Shown here: piece after piece, positions 32,007-40,728 of the stretch
Position numbering within the stretch: position 1 is the first letter of the stretch
Layout of the letters: the number at the start of each line of letters is the position of its first letter
Assembly: GCA_052118425.1 (NCBI GenBank)
Contig: JBQKHF010000015.1
DNA: 64,000 nt
Source of the DNA: Roseburia_C sp900315735
Lineage (GTDB): Bacteria > Bacillota > Clostridia > Lachnospirales > Lachnospiraceae
Direction: 5' to 3' (one strand)
The notes under the pieces: generated by a model
Databases searched by the model: none
Seen by the model: only the letters and a program-made list of their open reading frames with translations
Told to the model about the DNA's origin: nothing
Translations under genes and position numbers: made by a program

Positions 32007-32561
32007 ATGGAAGACAGAAGACCGGCAACAGGGGAGATTTACAGACATTTTAAAGGAAAATTATATCAGATTGTAGCTATAGCAACACACAGCGAAACAA
32101 GAGAAGAACTGGTGATTTATCAGGCACTTTACGGAGCCTATAAAGTATATGCAAGACCGCTTGCCATGTTTGTAAGCGAAGTAGACCATGAGAAATATCC
32201 GGCAGTAGAACAGAAATACAGATTTGAAAAAGTGGAACTGCAGGAAGAAGCAACTCCACAGGAAGCGGTAAAGGTTAGTCAGGAGATAACACAGCCGCAG
32301 GCATCAGCCCAGCCGCAGGAAGCTTCAGAATCCGAAGAGCAGGCGAATCCGTTCCTGCTTCGTTTCCTGGATGCAGATACCTATGAGGAGAAATATAAGA
32401 TTTTAAATGAGATGGAAAATGATATTACAGACCGTCTGATTAATGATTTCTCCGTAGTATTGGATGTGGTAATTCCGGAAGGAGACTTAATCGACCGTTA
32501 TATACAGTTAAAGCAGTGCGTGGCAACCATGTGCCGTTATGAGACTACCCGCCTTAGGTAG
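32007..32561 (+). CDS. DUF1653 domain protein
   Basis: The protein has 184 residues. The N-terminal 65 residues (GEIYRHFKGKLYQIVAIATHSETRE and VIYQALYG, PLAMFVSEV) match DUF1653, a small fold of unknown function that usually stands alone. Here it is followed by an acidic, Gln/Pro-containing linker (about 75-110) and a helical C-terminus of unknown type. The ATG at 32007 is preferred because GGAGG lies nine bases upstream; an ATG at 31998 touches that site. Its end overlaps the convergent CYTH gene by 8 bases. Confidence 0.82.
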   Translation: MEDRRPATGEIYRHFKGKLYQIVAIATHSETREELVIYQALYGAYKVYARPLAMFVSEVDHEKYPAVEQKYRFEKVELQEEATPQEAVKVSQEITQPQASAQPQEASESEEQANPFLLRFLDADTYEEKYKILNEMENDITDRLINDFSVVLDVVIPEGDLIDRYIQLKQCVATMCRYETTRLR

Positions 32562-33009
32562 GCAGTCCCACACGACTCAAAGTGCTGTTGTGATAATCAG
32601 AGGAGAAGGTGACATCTTTCCCAAACCACTTCGGTGGAAGGAAGGATTCAGCTTCTTCTTTTGTTTCGAATTCCACTTCGGCTAATTTCAACGGAGCGAG
32701 GTCTCCTTCGAAAATATCAAGCTCAATGGTCAGCTTGTCAGTCAATGGAATCAGATAGCGCTTCTTGGAAATGATAATGCCATCGGCTTTTTGAATCAGA
32801 TGCCGGTAAGCCTCTTCGTTCAGAGGAAGATTATATTCTTCCCGCACCATAAGACCGGAGCCTTTGTAAGTAAGAATATATTTGTCATTGGAACGGCGCA
32901 CCCGCACTACAGGGTCCGTATTGAGATAGCCCTGTTCAATGACTTTGCAGGGATAGTCTTTTAAATCAAAAGGAATCTCATCAATTAAATATTTGCGTTC
33001 AATTTCCAT
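32554..33009 (-). CDS. CYTH-domain protein (triphosphate tunnel enzyme-like)
   Basis: The protein has 151 residues. It begins MEIERKYLI, the ExExK hallmark of CYTH/triphosphate tunnel metalloenzymes. It also has RVRRSNDKYILTYKG, REEYNLPL, KKRYLIPL, ELDIFEGDLAPLKLAEVEF, all typical basic and acidic tunnel strands. Bacterial relatives hydrolyse inorganic triphosphate; adenylate cyclase activity is less likely for this subgroup. I chose the second ATG (33009), which has GGAGG at suitable distance. It is convergent with DUF1653. Confidence 0.88.
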   Translation of the reverse strand: MEIERKYLIDEIPFDLKDYPCKVIEQGYLNTDPVVRVRRSNDKYILTYKGSGLMVREEYNLPLNEEAYRHLIQKADGIIISKKRYLIPLTDKLTIELDIFEGDLAPLKLAEVEFETKEEAESFLPPKWFGKDVTFSSDYHNSTLSRVGLPT

Positions 33010-33136
33010 AATAGCCTCCATATAGTCAGGAAAATAATGATACGTTTATTGTAAAATATTTTAAAATTCACTGCAACCATGGAATTGAAAAAGCGTAATA
33101 ACCATGCTAACATAAGAGACAGCATAGAAAAGTTTC

Positions 33137-33197
33137 GTGTTAGAAAATTTAATATTAGAAAAATGTAATATCAGAAAAAGTAACATCAGAAGAGAAT
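33137..33197. repeat. Degenerate 15-16-bp tandem repeat upstream of the DJ-1 gene
   Basis: Four successive units follow the pattern RTRTYAGAAAAAKTA: 33137-33151, 33152-33167, 33168-33182 and 33183-33197. The last unit leads into the ribosome site AGGAGG of the next gene. Confidence 0.5.
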
Positions 33198-33218
33198 AGA
33201 AAGCAGGAGGAAGATAAC

Positions 33219-33770
33219 ATGAAGAAAATTGGAATTTTTATGGCAGATGGCTGTGAAGAGATTGAAGGACTTACCGTAGTAGATGTGGTACGCAGAGCAG
33301 GTATCGATATTGATATGATTTCCATTACCGGAAAGAAAGAAGTGGCAGGAGCCCACGGAATTACTTTTGCAGCAGATGTACTGGCAGAGGAAGCTGATTT
33401 TGACAGCTATGATGGAATTGTATTGCCGGGCGGAATGCCGGGAACTCTGAACCTCGGAAAGCATGAAATTGTAAAGAAAGTGATTACATCTTATGCAGCA
33501 GACGGCAAACTTACCGCAGCAATCTGTGCTGCACCAAGCGTATTGGGCGAGAATGGAATATTAGAGGGCAGGCATGCAGTCAGCTATCCGGGCTTTGAAG
33601 AAAAGCTTCTTGGAGCAAAGGTCGGAGAAGAAAAAGTTGCAGCAGATGGCAACATCATTACCAGCCGGGGCATGGGAACAGCCATTGAATTTGCCATGGC
33701 GATTGCAAAATGGCTGGATCCGCAGGCAGATATTGATGCGATGGAAGCAAATATCATGTATTTTAAATAA
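33219..33770 (+). CDS. DJ-1/PfpI family protein
   Basis: The protein has 183 residues, standard for the DJ-1 clade. GCEEIEG holds the conserved glutamate (near 15), LPGGMPGTLNL follows, and the nucleophile-elbow cysteine is in AAICAAPSVL (near 103). Members act as glyoxalase III-type or protein/nucleotide deglycase-like enzymes or as redox sensors; the activity here is not decided. CAGGAGGAAGATAAC precedes the ATG. Confidence 0.9.
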   Translation: MKKIGIFMADGCEEIEGLTVVDVVRRAGIDIDMISITGKKEVAGAHGITFAADVLAEEADFDSYDGIVLPGGMPGTLNLGKHEIVKKVITSYAADGKLTAAICAAPSVLGENGILEGRHAVSYPGFEEKLLGAKVGEEKVAADGNIITSRGMGTAIEFAMAIAKWLDPQADIDAMEANIMYFK

Positions 33771-33893
33771 AATAACCAGAACTTACCAACATAATTTATT
33801 CTCTGGAAGCCATACTAAAAACAGGATAAGCAACCAACAAAAGCTTATCTGAAAATAGATAACAAAGAGAAGAAACTATGGAGGTAGAAACAA

Positions 33894-34109
33894 ATGAGCG
33901 GAACAAACAGTTCTAATTCAAGTAACCAGATGGCAGTGCCACAGGCAAAAGAGGCAATGCACCGTTTTAAACAGGAGGTTGCATCTGAAATCGGAGTACC
34001 TTTAAAAGAGGGCTACAACGGTGACCTGACATCCAGACAGGCTGGCTCTATTGGTGGAGAAATGGTTAAGAAAATGATCATGAGACAGGAAGAGCAGATG
34101 TCTAAATAA
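33894..34109 (+). CDS. Alpha/beta-type small acid-soluble spore protein
   Basis: The protein has 71 residues. It has the two conserved blocks of alpha/beta-type SASP: AKEAMHRFKQEVASEIGV, with the GPR protease site at EVASE, and GDLTSRQAGSIGGEMVKKMI. It coats DNA in the spore core, protects it from UV and heat, and feeds germination as amino acids. Expression in the forespore by sigma G is expected. TGGAGG precedes the ATG and a terminator follows at once. It is the clearest evidence that the organism forms spores. Confidence 0.96.
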   Translation: MSGTNSSNSSNQMAVPQAKEAMHRFKQEVASEIGVPLKEGYNGDLTSRQAGSIGGEMVKKMIMRQEEQMSK

Positions 34110-34120
34110 GAAGAGGGACA

Positions 34121-34168
34121 AAAAGCCTTCGGGAAAAGCATGAAAGTGCATTTCCCGGGGGCTTTTTA
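34121..34168 (+). terminator. Terminator of the spore protein gene
   Basis: AAAAGCC..GGGAAA pairs with TTTCCC..GGGCTTTTT, with an inner GCAT/ATGC-like loop stem. Confidence 0.85.
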
Positions 34169-34354
34169 CATGGCGGAAATCAATTGAAATCTTGTACCGA
34201 AAAAAAAGCTAGTAATTTTACAAACGGTGTGTTATAATCTCTAAATGACTGTTAGTAGCTCTAAGTATGCCTATTTTTAGGGGAGCAGTCGTAAGATAAG
34301 AAAATATTTGTACATGTATATTTTATATATAGTTATAAGGAGGAAGAAACAAGA

Positions 34355-35698
34355 ATGAGTGTACAGGTTGAAAATTTAGAGAAAAATATGGTAAAGCTTA
34401 CAATTGAAGTGGCAGAAGATAAAGTGGCAGAGGCTTTGAAAGCTGCATACAATAAGCAGAAAAACAAAATCAGCATCCCTGGATTCCGTAAAGGAAAAGT
34501 TCCAATGGCTATGGTAGAGAAAATGTATGGACCGGAAATCTTCTATGAAGATGCTGCAAATATCATGATGCAGGAAGCTTATCCGGCAGCAATCGATGAG
34601 AGCGGTGTAGATATCGTTTCCCAGCCAACTGTTGATGTAGTTCAGTTAGAAAAAGGAAAACCTTTCATCTTTACAGCAGAAGTTGCAAAGAGACCAGAAG
34701 TTAAACTTGGTAAATACAATGGCGTAACTGTAACAAAGATTGATACATCCGTATCTGATGAAGAAGTTGCAGAAGCATTAGAGAGAGAAAGAAATAACAA
34801 TGCAAGAACTGTAACTGTAACAGACAGACCTGTTGCAGAAGGTGATACAGCAGTTATCGACTACGAAGGATTCGTAGACGGTGTTGCATTTGAAGGTGGA
34901 AAAGGAGAGAATCATCCATTAGAGATCGGTTCCCATTCCTTCATCGATACATTCGAAGATCAGTTAGTAGGAAAGAACACTGGCGATGAGGTAGAAGTAA
35001 ACGTTACATTCCCGAAGGAATATCATGCAGAAGACTTAGCTGGAAAACCAGCAGTATTCAAAGTTAAGATTAACGAGATTAAGACAAAAGAACTTCCAGA
35101 GTTAAACGATGAGTTCGCATCTGATGTTTCTGAGTTCGAAACCTTAGAAGAGTACAAAGAGAGCGTTAAGAAGAACTTAGAAGAGACCAAAGAGAACAAT
35201 GCAAAACGTACCAAAGAGGACGAAGCAATCAAGAAGATTATCGAGAAATCTGAGATGGAAATCCCGGATGCAATGATTGATACTCAGGTACAGAACATGA
35301 TTCAGGAATTCGCTCAGAGACTTGCTCAGCAGGGATTAAGCTTTGACCAGTATATGCAGTTCTCCGGAATGACTATGGACAAGATGAAAGAGCAGGTTCG
35401 TCCGGAAGCATTAACAAGAATCCAGAGCAGCTTAGTATTAGAGCAGATTGCAAAAGAAGAAAACTTCGAGATTACAGAAGATGATGTAAACGCTGAAATC
35501 GAGAAGATGGCAAAAGCATACGGAATGGAAGCTGATAAGCTTAAAGAGTATGTTGGCGATGCTGAGAAAGAATCCATGAAACGTGATATCGCAATTGAAA
35601 AAGCAGTTCAGTTCATCATGGACAACGTAAAAGAAAGAGCAAAAGCTAAGACTAAGAAAGAAAAAGAAGCAGAAGCAGCAGCTAACGCAGAAGCATAA
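34355..35698 (+). CDS. tig: Trigger factor (ribosome-associated chaperone)
   Basis: The protein has 447 residues. The N-terminal ribosome-binding domain has the signature GFRKGKVPMAMVEK (near 45). The FKBP-like prolyl isomerase domain (about 150-235) has GDTAVIDYEGFVDG, and a helical C-terminal chaperone domain ends in a Lys/Ala/Glu-rich tail. It binds nascent chains at the ribosome exit. TAAGGAGGAAGAAACAAG precedes the ATG. Order tig-clpP-clpX-lon-engB is common in Firmicutes. Confidence 0.96.
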   Translation: MSVQVENLEKNMVKLTIEVAEDKVAEALKAAYNKQKNKISIPGFRKGKVPMAMVEKMYGPEIFYEDAANIMMQEAYPAAIDESGVDIVSQPTVDVVQLEKGKPFIFTAEVAKRPEVKLGKYNGVTVTKIDTSVSDEEVAEALERERNNNARTVTVTDRPVAEGDTAVIDYEGFVDGVAFEGGKGENHPLEIGSHSFIDTFEDQLVGKNTGDEVEVNVTFPKEYHAEDLAGKPAVFKVKINEIKTKELPELNDEFASDVSEFETLEEYKESVKKNLEETKENNAKRTKEDEAIKKIIEKSEMEIPDAMIDTQVQNMIQEFAQRLAQQGLSFDQYMQFSGMTMDKMKEQVRPEALTRIQSSLVLEQIAKEENFEITEDDVNAEIEKMAKAYGMEADKLKEYVGDAEKESMKRDIAIEKAVQFIMDNVKERAKAKTKKEKEAEAAANAEA

Positions 35699-35701
35699 GA
35701 G

Positions 35702-35761
35702 AAGCGTGTAAAGAAACAGACTGACTTGGAATCAGGTCGGTCTGTTTTACGCAAGTCGCTT
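35702..35761 (+). terminator. Hairpin between tig and clpP
   Basis: An inner stem AAACAGAC/GTCTGTTT (35714-35721 with 35741-35748) is extended by outer pairing AAGCG/CGCTT. It has a short T run (TTTT), so partial termination is plausible. Confidence 0.65.
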
Positions 35762-35813
35762 AAACAAGAGATAAATTTGCAGCAGAATGTATGGTAGAAA
35801 TGGAGGTTATCAT

Positions 35814-36395
35814 ATGAGTTTAGTACCTTATGTCATTGAACAGACCAGCAGAGGAGAGCGTAGTTACGACATATACTCCAGATTATTAAAGGATAGAATT
35901 ATTTTCCTTGGTGAAGAGGTAAATGAGACCACAGCCAGCCTGGTAGTGGCACAGCTTTTATTCTTAGAGTCCGAAGATCCGGGAAAAGACATTCAGTTAT
36001 ACATCAATTCTCCGGGTGGAATTGTAACAGGCGGATTGGCAATTTATGATACCATGCAGTATATCAAATGTGATGTATCTACAATTTGTATCGGACTTGC
36101 AGCCAGCATGGGTGCGTTCCTGTTATCCGGTGGAACAAAGGGAAAGAGATTTGCATTACCAAATGCAGAGATTATGATACATCAGCCTTCCGGTGGAGCA
36201 AAAGGACAGGCAACTGAGATTCAGATTGCAGCAGAGAATATCTTAAAGACCAAGAAACGTTTGAACGAGATTTTAGCTGCAAATACCGGAAAGCCATATG
36301 ATGTAATTGCCGCAGATACAGAGCGTGACTATTACATGTCCGCAGAAGAGGCAAAGGAGTATGGCCTGATTGACGGTGTAATTACAGCAAGATAA
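35814..36395 (+). CDS. clpP: ATP-dependent Clp protease proteolytic subunit
   Basis: The protein has 193 residues. The catalytic triad is visible: Ser in GLAASMGAFLL (near 97), His in IMIHQPSGGAKGQ (near 122) and Asp in ERDYYMSAEEAKEYGLID (near 171). It forms the tetradecameric chamber used by ClpX and, in this organism, probably ClpC with MecA. The ATG at 35814 follows GGAGG; the frame upstream lacks a ribosome site. Confidence 0.96.
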   Translation: MSLVPYVIEQTSRGERSYDIYSRLLKDRIIFLGEEVNETTASLVVAQLLFLESEDPGKDIQLYINSPGGIVTGGLAIYDTMQYIKCDVSTICIGLAASMGAFLLSGGTKGKRFALPNAEIMIHQPSGGAKGQATEIQIAAENILKTKKRLNEILAANTGKPYDVIAADTERDYYMSAEEAKEYGLIDGVITAR

Positions 36396-36412
36396 GAGAA
36401 ATAAGAAAGAGG

Positions 36413-36482
36413 CTGTCTCTGGGCGGATTATCCGAAGCACATATGCGGAATTCGACTACGGGCAGCCTTTACCTTTTTTACG
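36413..36482 (+). terminator. Hairpin between clpP and clpX
   Basis: GAGGCTG pairs with CAGCCTTT across an interior with CGGATTATCCG, and a T-rich tract (CCTTTTTT) follows. It may end or attenuate clpP transcripts. Confidence 0.5.
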
Positions 36483-36524
36483 AAAGATTTAGAAAAGATA
36501 GATGGAAATAATCGAGGTGGAAAG

Positions 36525-37778
36525 ATGGCAGGAAGAAATAGCGAGGACAAAATCAGATGTTCCTTTTGCGGAAAATCACAGGATCAGGTGCGCAAGCTGA
36601 TTGCAGGACCAAACGGTGCTTATATCTGTGATGAATGCGTGGATATCTGTGCAGAAATCATAGAGGAGGAATTCGAAGATGAGGAGACTTCCGGAAAAGG
36701 AAAGGAAGATTTAGAAGAAATCAACCTGATTAAACCGGAAGAAATGAAGAAATTCTTAGATGAATATGTAATCGGTCAGGACGAAGCAAAGAAAGTCCTT
36801 TCCGTGGCAGTATATAATCACTATAAGAGAATTACTTCTGATGTAGATATGAATGATGTGGAATTGCAGAAGAGTAACATTCTGATGTTAGGACCGACCG
36901 GTTCCGGTAAGACACTTCTGGCACAGACACTGGCAAGAGTCTTAAATGTACCGTTTGCCATTGCAGATGCCACCACATTAACTGAGGCAGGATATGTCGG
37001 TGAAGATGTAGAGAATATCCTTCTGAAACTGATTCAGGCAGCAGATTACAATATTGAGCGTGCTCAGTGTGGAATCATTTACATCGATGAGATTGATAAG
37101 ATTACCAAGAAATCCGAAAATGTATCCATCACCAGAGATGTATCCGGTGAAGGTGTACAGCAGGCATTGTTAAAAATCTTAGAGGGAACCATGGCTTCTG
37201 TTCCGCCACAGGGTGGAAGAAAGCATCCACAGCAGGAGTTAATCCAGATTGATACCACCAATATTTTATTTATCTGCGGTGGAGCATTTGATGGATTAGA
37301 GAAGATTATCGAGCAGCGTATGGATCAGAAATCCATCGGTTTTAATGCAGATATTGCAGACCGTACCGAGCGTAATTTAAGCGAAGTCTTAAAACAGGTT
37401 CTTCCGGGAGACTTTATCAAATTCGGTCTGATTCCGGAGTTTATCGGACGTGTTCCGGTAAATGTATCCTTAGAGCAGTTGGATAAGGAAGCATTAATCC
37501 GTATCTTAAAGGAGCCGAAGAATTCCCTGATTAAGCAGTATAAGAAACTGTTTGAAATCGACGGCGTAGAGCTGGAATTCGAAGATGATGCAGTAGAAGC
37601 AATTGCAGAGAAATCTTTAGCCCGTAAGACCGGTGCCCGTGGACTTCGTGCAATCATGGAAGATACCATGATGGATTTGATGTATCAGATTCCTTCCGAT
37701 GAGAGCATTGTAAAATGCACCATTACCAAAGAAACTGTAGAAGACAAGAAAGCGAAGATAGAATATCATAACGCATAA
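36525..37778 (+). CDS. clpX: ATP-dependent Clp protease ATP-binding subunit ClpX
   Basis: The protein has 417 residues. The N-terminal zinc-binding domain has two Cys pairs (CSFCGK and CDECVDIC). The AAA+ module has Walker A GPTGSGKTLLAQ (near 123) and Walker B IIYIDEIDKI. The pore and ClpP-binding regions follow: GYVGEDVENIL and IGFNADI near 272, the IGF loop that docks on ClpP. It unfolds tagged proteins and feeds ClpP. AGGTGG precedes the ATG. Confidence 0.96.
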   Translation: MAGRNSEDKIRCSFCGKSQDQVRKLIAGPNGAYICDECVDICAEIIEEEFEDEETSGKGKEDLEEINLIKPEEMKKFLDEYVIGQDEAKKVLSVAVYNHYKRITSDVDMNDVELQKSNILMLGPTGSGKTLLAQTLARVLNVPFAIADATTLTEAGYVGEDVENILLKLIQAADYNIERAQCGIIYIDEIDKITKKSENVSITRDVSGEGVQQALLKILEGTMASVPPQGGRKHPQQELIQIDTTNILFICGGAFDGLEKIIEQRMDQKSIGFNADIADRTERNLSEVLKQVLPGDFIKFGLIPEFIGRVPVNVSLEQLDKEALIRILKEPKNSLIKQYKKLFEIDGVELEFEDDAVEAIAEKSLARKTGARGLRAIMEDTMMDLMYQIPSDESIVKCTITKETVEDKKAKIEYHNA

Positions 37779-37792
37779 ATGAGGAGAAAAAG

Positions 37793-40120
37793 ATGAGCAG
37801 GACAGTAATTCATTTACCGGCAGTAGCACTTCGTGGAATGACCATTCTGCCGGGAATGGTGGCTCATTTTGATATTAGCAGGGAACGTTCCATTCATGCC
37901 GTAGAAGAGGCAATGGTTGGAAACCAGAAAATATTTCTGATTACACAGCAGGATGCTTCCGTAGAGGAGCCGACCCAGGATGATTTATATCAGATTGGTG
38001 TCATTGCTGAAGTAAAACAGGTAATAAAGATGCCAAATGAAATCGTGCGTGTTTTGGTAGAAGGATTGGAAAGAGGCGAGTTAGCCTCTTTTCTGTCACA
38101 GGAGAAGTATCTGATGGCAGAAGTTATCCTTTTTGATGAAAAAACGGCAGAGGAGGAAGATCTGATGCCGGAAGCGAAGGAAGCAATGCTTCGCTGCATC
38201 AAAGAAACCGTACTGAAATATCAAAAAGCCAATGGACATATGAGTAAAGAATTCTTACGTCAGGTAGAAGAACAGCAGGACGTGGGAACTCTGATGCAGC
38301 AGGTTGCATACAATCTGCCGCTTTATTATACCCAGAAACAGAAAATCTTAGAGGCAGTAGACCTCACTTCCCAGTATGAGACTTTAATGGCAATTTTACT
38401 GAATGAAGTAGAAGTCATTTCCTTGAAAAATGAGTTTCAGGCGAAGGTAAAAGAACGCGTAGATAAGAATCAGAAGGAATATTTACTGCGGGAACAGATG
38501 AAGCTGATTCGGGAAGAATTAGGTGAGGATAATACACAGTCCGATGCGGAACACTTTTTAGAGGAAGTGAAGAAGCTGAAAGCGGATAAGACGGTCAAAG
38601 AGCGAATTAAAAAAGAGATTGAGCGTTTTAAAAATATCGCTTCCAGTTCTTCTGAAAGTGCAGTCAGCCGGGGCTATATTGAGACATTGCTGGAACTGCC
38701 ATGGAATAAGGCTTCTAAGGACAATAAAGATTTAGCCAATGCGGAAAAAATCTTAGACGAAGACCACTACGGACTGGAAAAGGTAAAAGAGCGTATGCTG
38801 GAATTCTTAGCAGTCCGAAATCTGACCAATAAGGGAGAAAGCCCGATTATCTGTCTGGTGGGACCACCGGGAACCGGTAAGACCAGCATTGCCCGTTCTG
38901 TGGCAAAGGCTTTAAATAAAAAGTATGTCAGAATCTGTCTCGGCGGAGTCCGGGATGAAGCAGAGATTCGCGGACACAGAAAGACCTATGTGGGGGCAAT
39001 GCCGGGCAGAATTATCAACGGTTTAAAGAGTGCCGGAGTAAAGAATCCGCTGATGCTTTTAGATGAGATTGACAAGGTAAGCAGTGATTATAAAGGAGAT
39101 ACATCTTCTGCGCTGCTGGAAGTATTGGACAATGAGCAGAACAGTCATTTCAGGGACCACTATGTGGAGCTTCCGGTAGATTTGGCCGAAGTATTATTTA
39201 TTGCGACAGCCAATTCCGTACAGACAATACCAAGACCTCTTTTAGACCGTATGGAGCTGATTGAGGTAAGCAGTTATACGGAAAATGAAAAGGCACACAT
39301 TGCAAAAGAGCATCTTATAGCAAAGCAGATTGAGAAGAATGGCTTAAAGGAATCCGAGCTTACATTTCAAAATGGTGCCATTGAGCAGCTGATTCGCGGC
39401 TATACAAGAGAAGCCGGTGTGCGTAATTTAGAGCGTAAAATCGGTGAGATCTGCAGAAAAGCCGCAAGAGAGATATACGAAGGTAAGAAAAAGAAAGTTA
39501 CTATAAGTACAAGAAATTTAGAGCTTTATCTTGGCAAAGAGAAATATACCTTTGATAAGAAGAATGAGAAGGACGAGGTCGGTATTGTCCGGGGACTGGC
39601 ATGGACCAGTGTCGGTGGTGATACGTTAGAAATCGAAGTAAATGTAATGCCGGGAAAAGGTGAATTTAAACTGACAGGACAGCTTGGCGATGTCATGAAA
39701 GAGTCTGCACAGGCTGGAATCAGTTATATCCGTTCTGTCAGTGAGCAGTATCAGATACCGGACGATTTCTTTACCAGACATGATATACATATCCACATTC
39801 CGGAAGGAGCCGTACCAAAGGATGGACCATCTGCCGGTGTTACCATGGCAACCGCAATGCTTTCTGCCATTACCGGGAAAAAGGTGCGTGCTGATGTTGC
39901 CATGACAGGAGAGATTACCCTCCGCGGCAGAGTGCTTCCGATTGGTGGATTAAAAGAGAAAACATTAGCAGCGAAAAATGCCGGTATCCGGACAGTCTGT
40001 GTGCCGGGAAAAAATGAAAAAGATATCGAGGAACTCTCAGCAGAGATTAAAAAGGATTTAGAAATTGTCTATGCAGATACCATCGAAGATATCTTAAAGG
40101 TTGCTTTTGTAAAAGAGTAG
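37793..40120 (+). CDS. lon: ATP-dependent Lon protease
   Basis: The protein has 775 residues, full length for LonA. It has the N-terminal LAN domain (LPAVALRGMTILPGM), the AAA+ domain with GPPGTGKTSIARSVA (near 360) and MLLDEIDKV. The protease domain has the catalytic Ser in KDGPSAGVTMATA (near 679) and the Lys in GGLKEKTLAAKNAG (near 721). It degrades misfolded and regulatory proteins. It follows clpX by 14 bases and is followed by engB after 14 bases. Confidence 0.96.
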   Translation: MSRTVIHLPAVALRGMTILPGMVAHFDISRERSIHAVEEAMVGNQKIFLITQQDASVEEPTQDDLYQIGVIAEVKQVIKMPNEIVRVLVEGLERGELASFLSQEKYLMAEVILFDEKTAEEEDLMPEAKEAMLRCIKETVLKYQKANGHMSKEFLRQVEEQQDVGTLMQQVAYNLPLYYTQKQKILEAVDLTSQYETLMAILLNEVEVISLKNEFQAKVKERVDKNQKEYLLREQMKLIREELGEDNTQSDAEHFLEEVKKLKADKTVKERIKKEIERFKNIASSSSESAVSRGYIETLLELPWNKASKDNKDLANAEKILDEDHYGLEKVKERMLEFLAVRNLTNKGESPIICLVGPPGTGKTSIARSVAKALNKKYVRICLGGVRDEAEIRGHRKTYVGAMPGRIINGLKSAGVKNPLMLLDEIDKVSSDYKGDTSSALLEVLDNEQNSHFRDHYVELPVDLAEVLFIATANSVQTIPRPLLDRMELIEVSSYTENEKAHIAKEHLIAKQIEKNGLKESELTFQNGAIEQLIRGYTREAGVRNLERKIGEICRKAAREIYEGKKKKVTISTRNLELYLGKEKYTFDKKNEKDEVGIVRGLAWTSVGGDTLEIEVNVMPGKGEFKLTGQLGDVMKESAQAGISYIRSVSEQYQIPDDFFTRHDIHIHIPEGAVPKDGPSAGVTMATAMLSAITGKKVRADVAMTGEITLRGRVLPIGGLKEKTLAAKNAGIRTVCVPGKNEKDIEELSAEIKKDLEIVYADTIEDILKVAFVKE

Positions 40121-40134
40121 TAAAGGAGCAGAAA

Positions 40135-40728
40135 ATGGTTATAAAAGAAGTAAACTTGGAAACGGTGTGTGGTGTTACCAGTAAGCTTCCGGAGAATACA
40201 TTGCCGGAGGTGGCATTTGCAGGAAAATCCAATGTTGGAAAGTCATCATTAATTAATGCACTGATGAACCGGAAATCCCTTGCAAGAACCTCTGCACAGC
40301 CGGGAAAGACACAGACCATTAATTTCTATAATATCAATGATGCCATGTATCTGGTGGATTTGCCGGGATATGGTTATGCGAAAGTAGCAGAGAGTGAGAA
40401 AGCAAAATGGGGTAAAATGATTGAAAATTATCTGCATACCTCAAAGCAACTGCGCCGGGTATTCTTATTAATTGATATCAGGCATGACCCGTCTGCCAAT
40501 GATAAACTGATGTATGACTGGATTATCCATCAGGGCTTTGATCCGGTTATTGTGGCAACCAAGCTGGACAAGTTGAAGAGAAGCCAGGTGCCAAAATGTA
40601 TCAAGGCAGTAAAAGAAGGTCTGAAAGTAAAACCGGGAACGGTAATTGTTCCGTTTTCTGCAGTAACCAAGCAGGGCAGGGAAGAAATCTGGCAGATTAT
40701 GGATGAGGCTGTTGGCTATGAAGAATAA
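40135..40728 (+). CDS. engB: Ribosome biogenesis GTP-binding protein YsxC/EngB
   Basis: The protein has 197 residues. GTPase motifs are G1 GKSNVGKSSLINAL (near 30), G3 DLPGYGYAKV (near 80), G4 TKLDKLKR (near 142) and G5 PFSAVTKQGREEI. It is needed for assembly of the large ribosomal subunit. AAGGAGCAGAAA precedes the ATG. Its last codons overlap the start of the zinc-binding lipoprotein or receptor gene. Confidence 0.95.
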   Translation: MVIKEVNLETVCGVTSKLPENTLPEVAFAGKSNVGKSSLINALMNRKSLARTSAQPGKTQTINFYNINDAMYLVDLPGYGYAKVAESEKAKWGKMIENYLHTSKQLRRVFLLIDIRHDPSANDKLMYDWIIHQGFDPVIVATKLDKLKRSQVPKCIKAVKEGLKVKPGTVIVPFSAVTKQGREEIWQIMDEAVGYEE

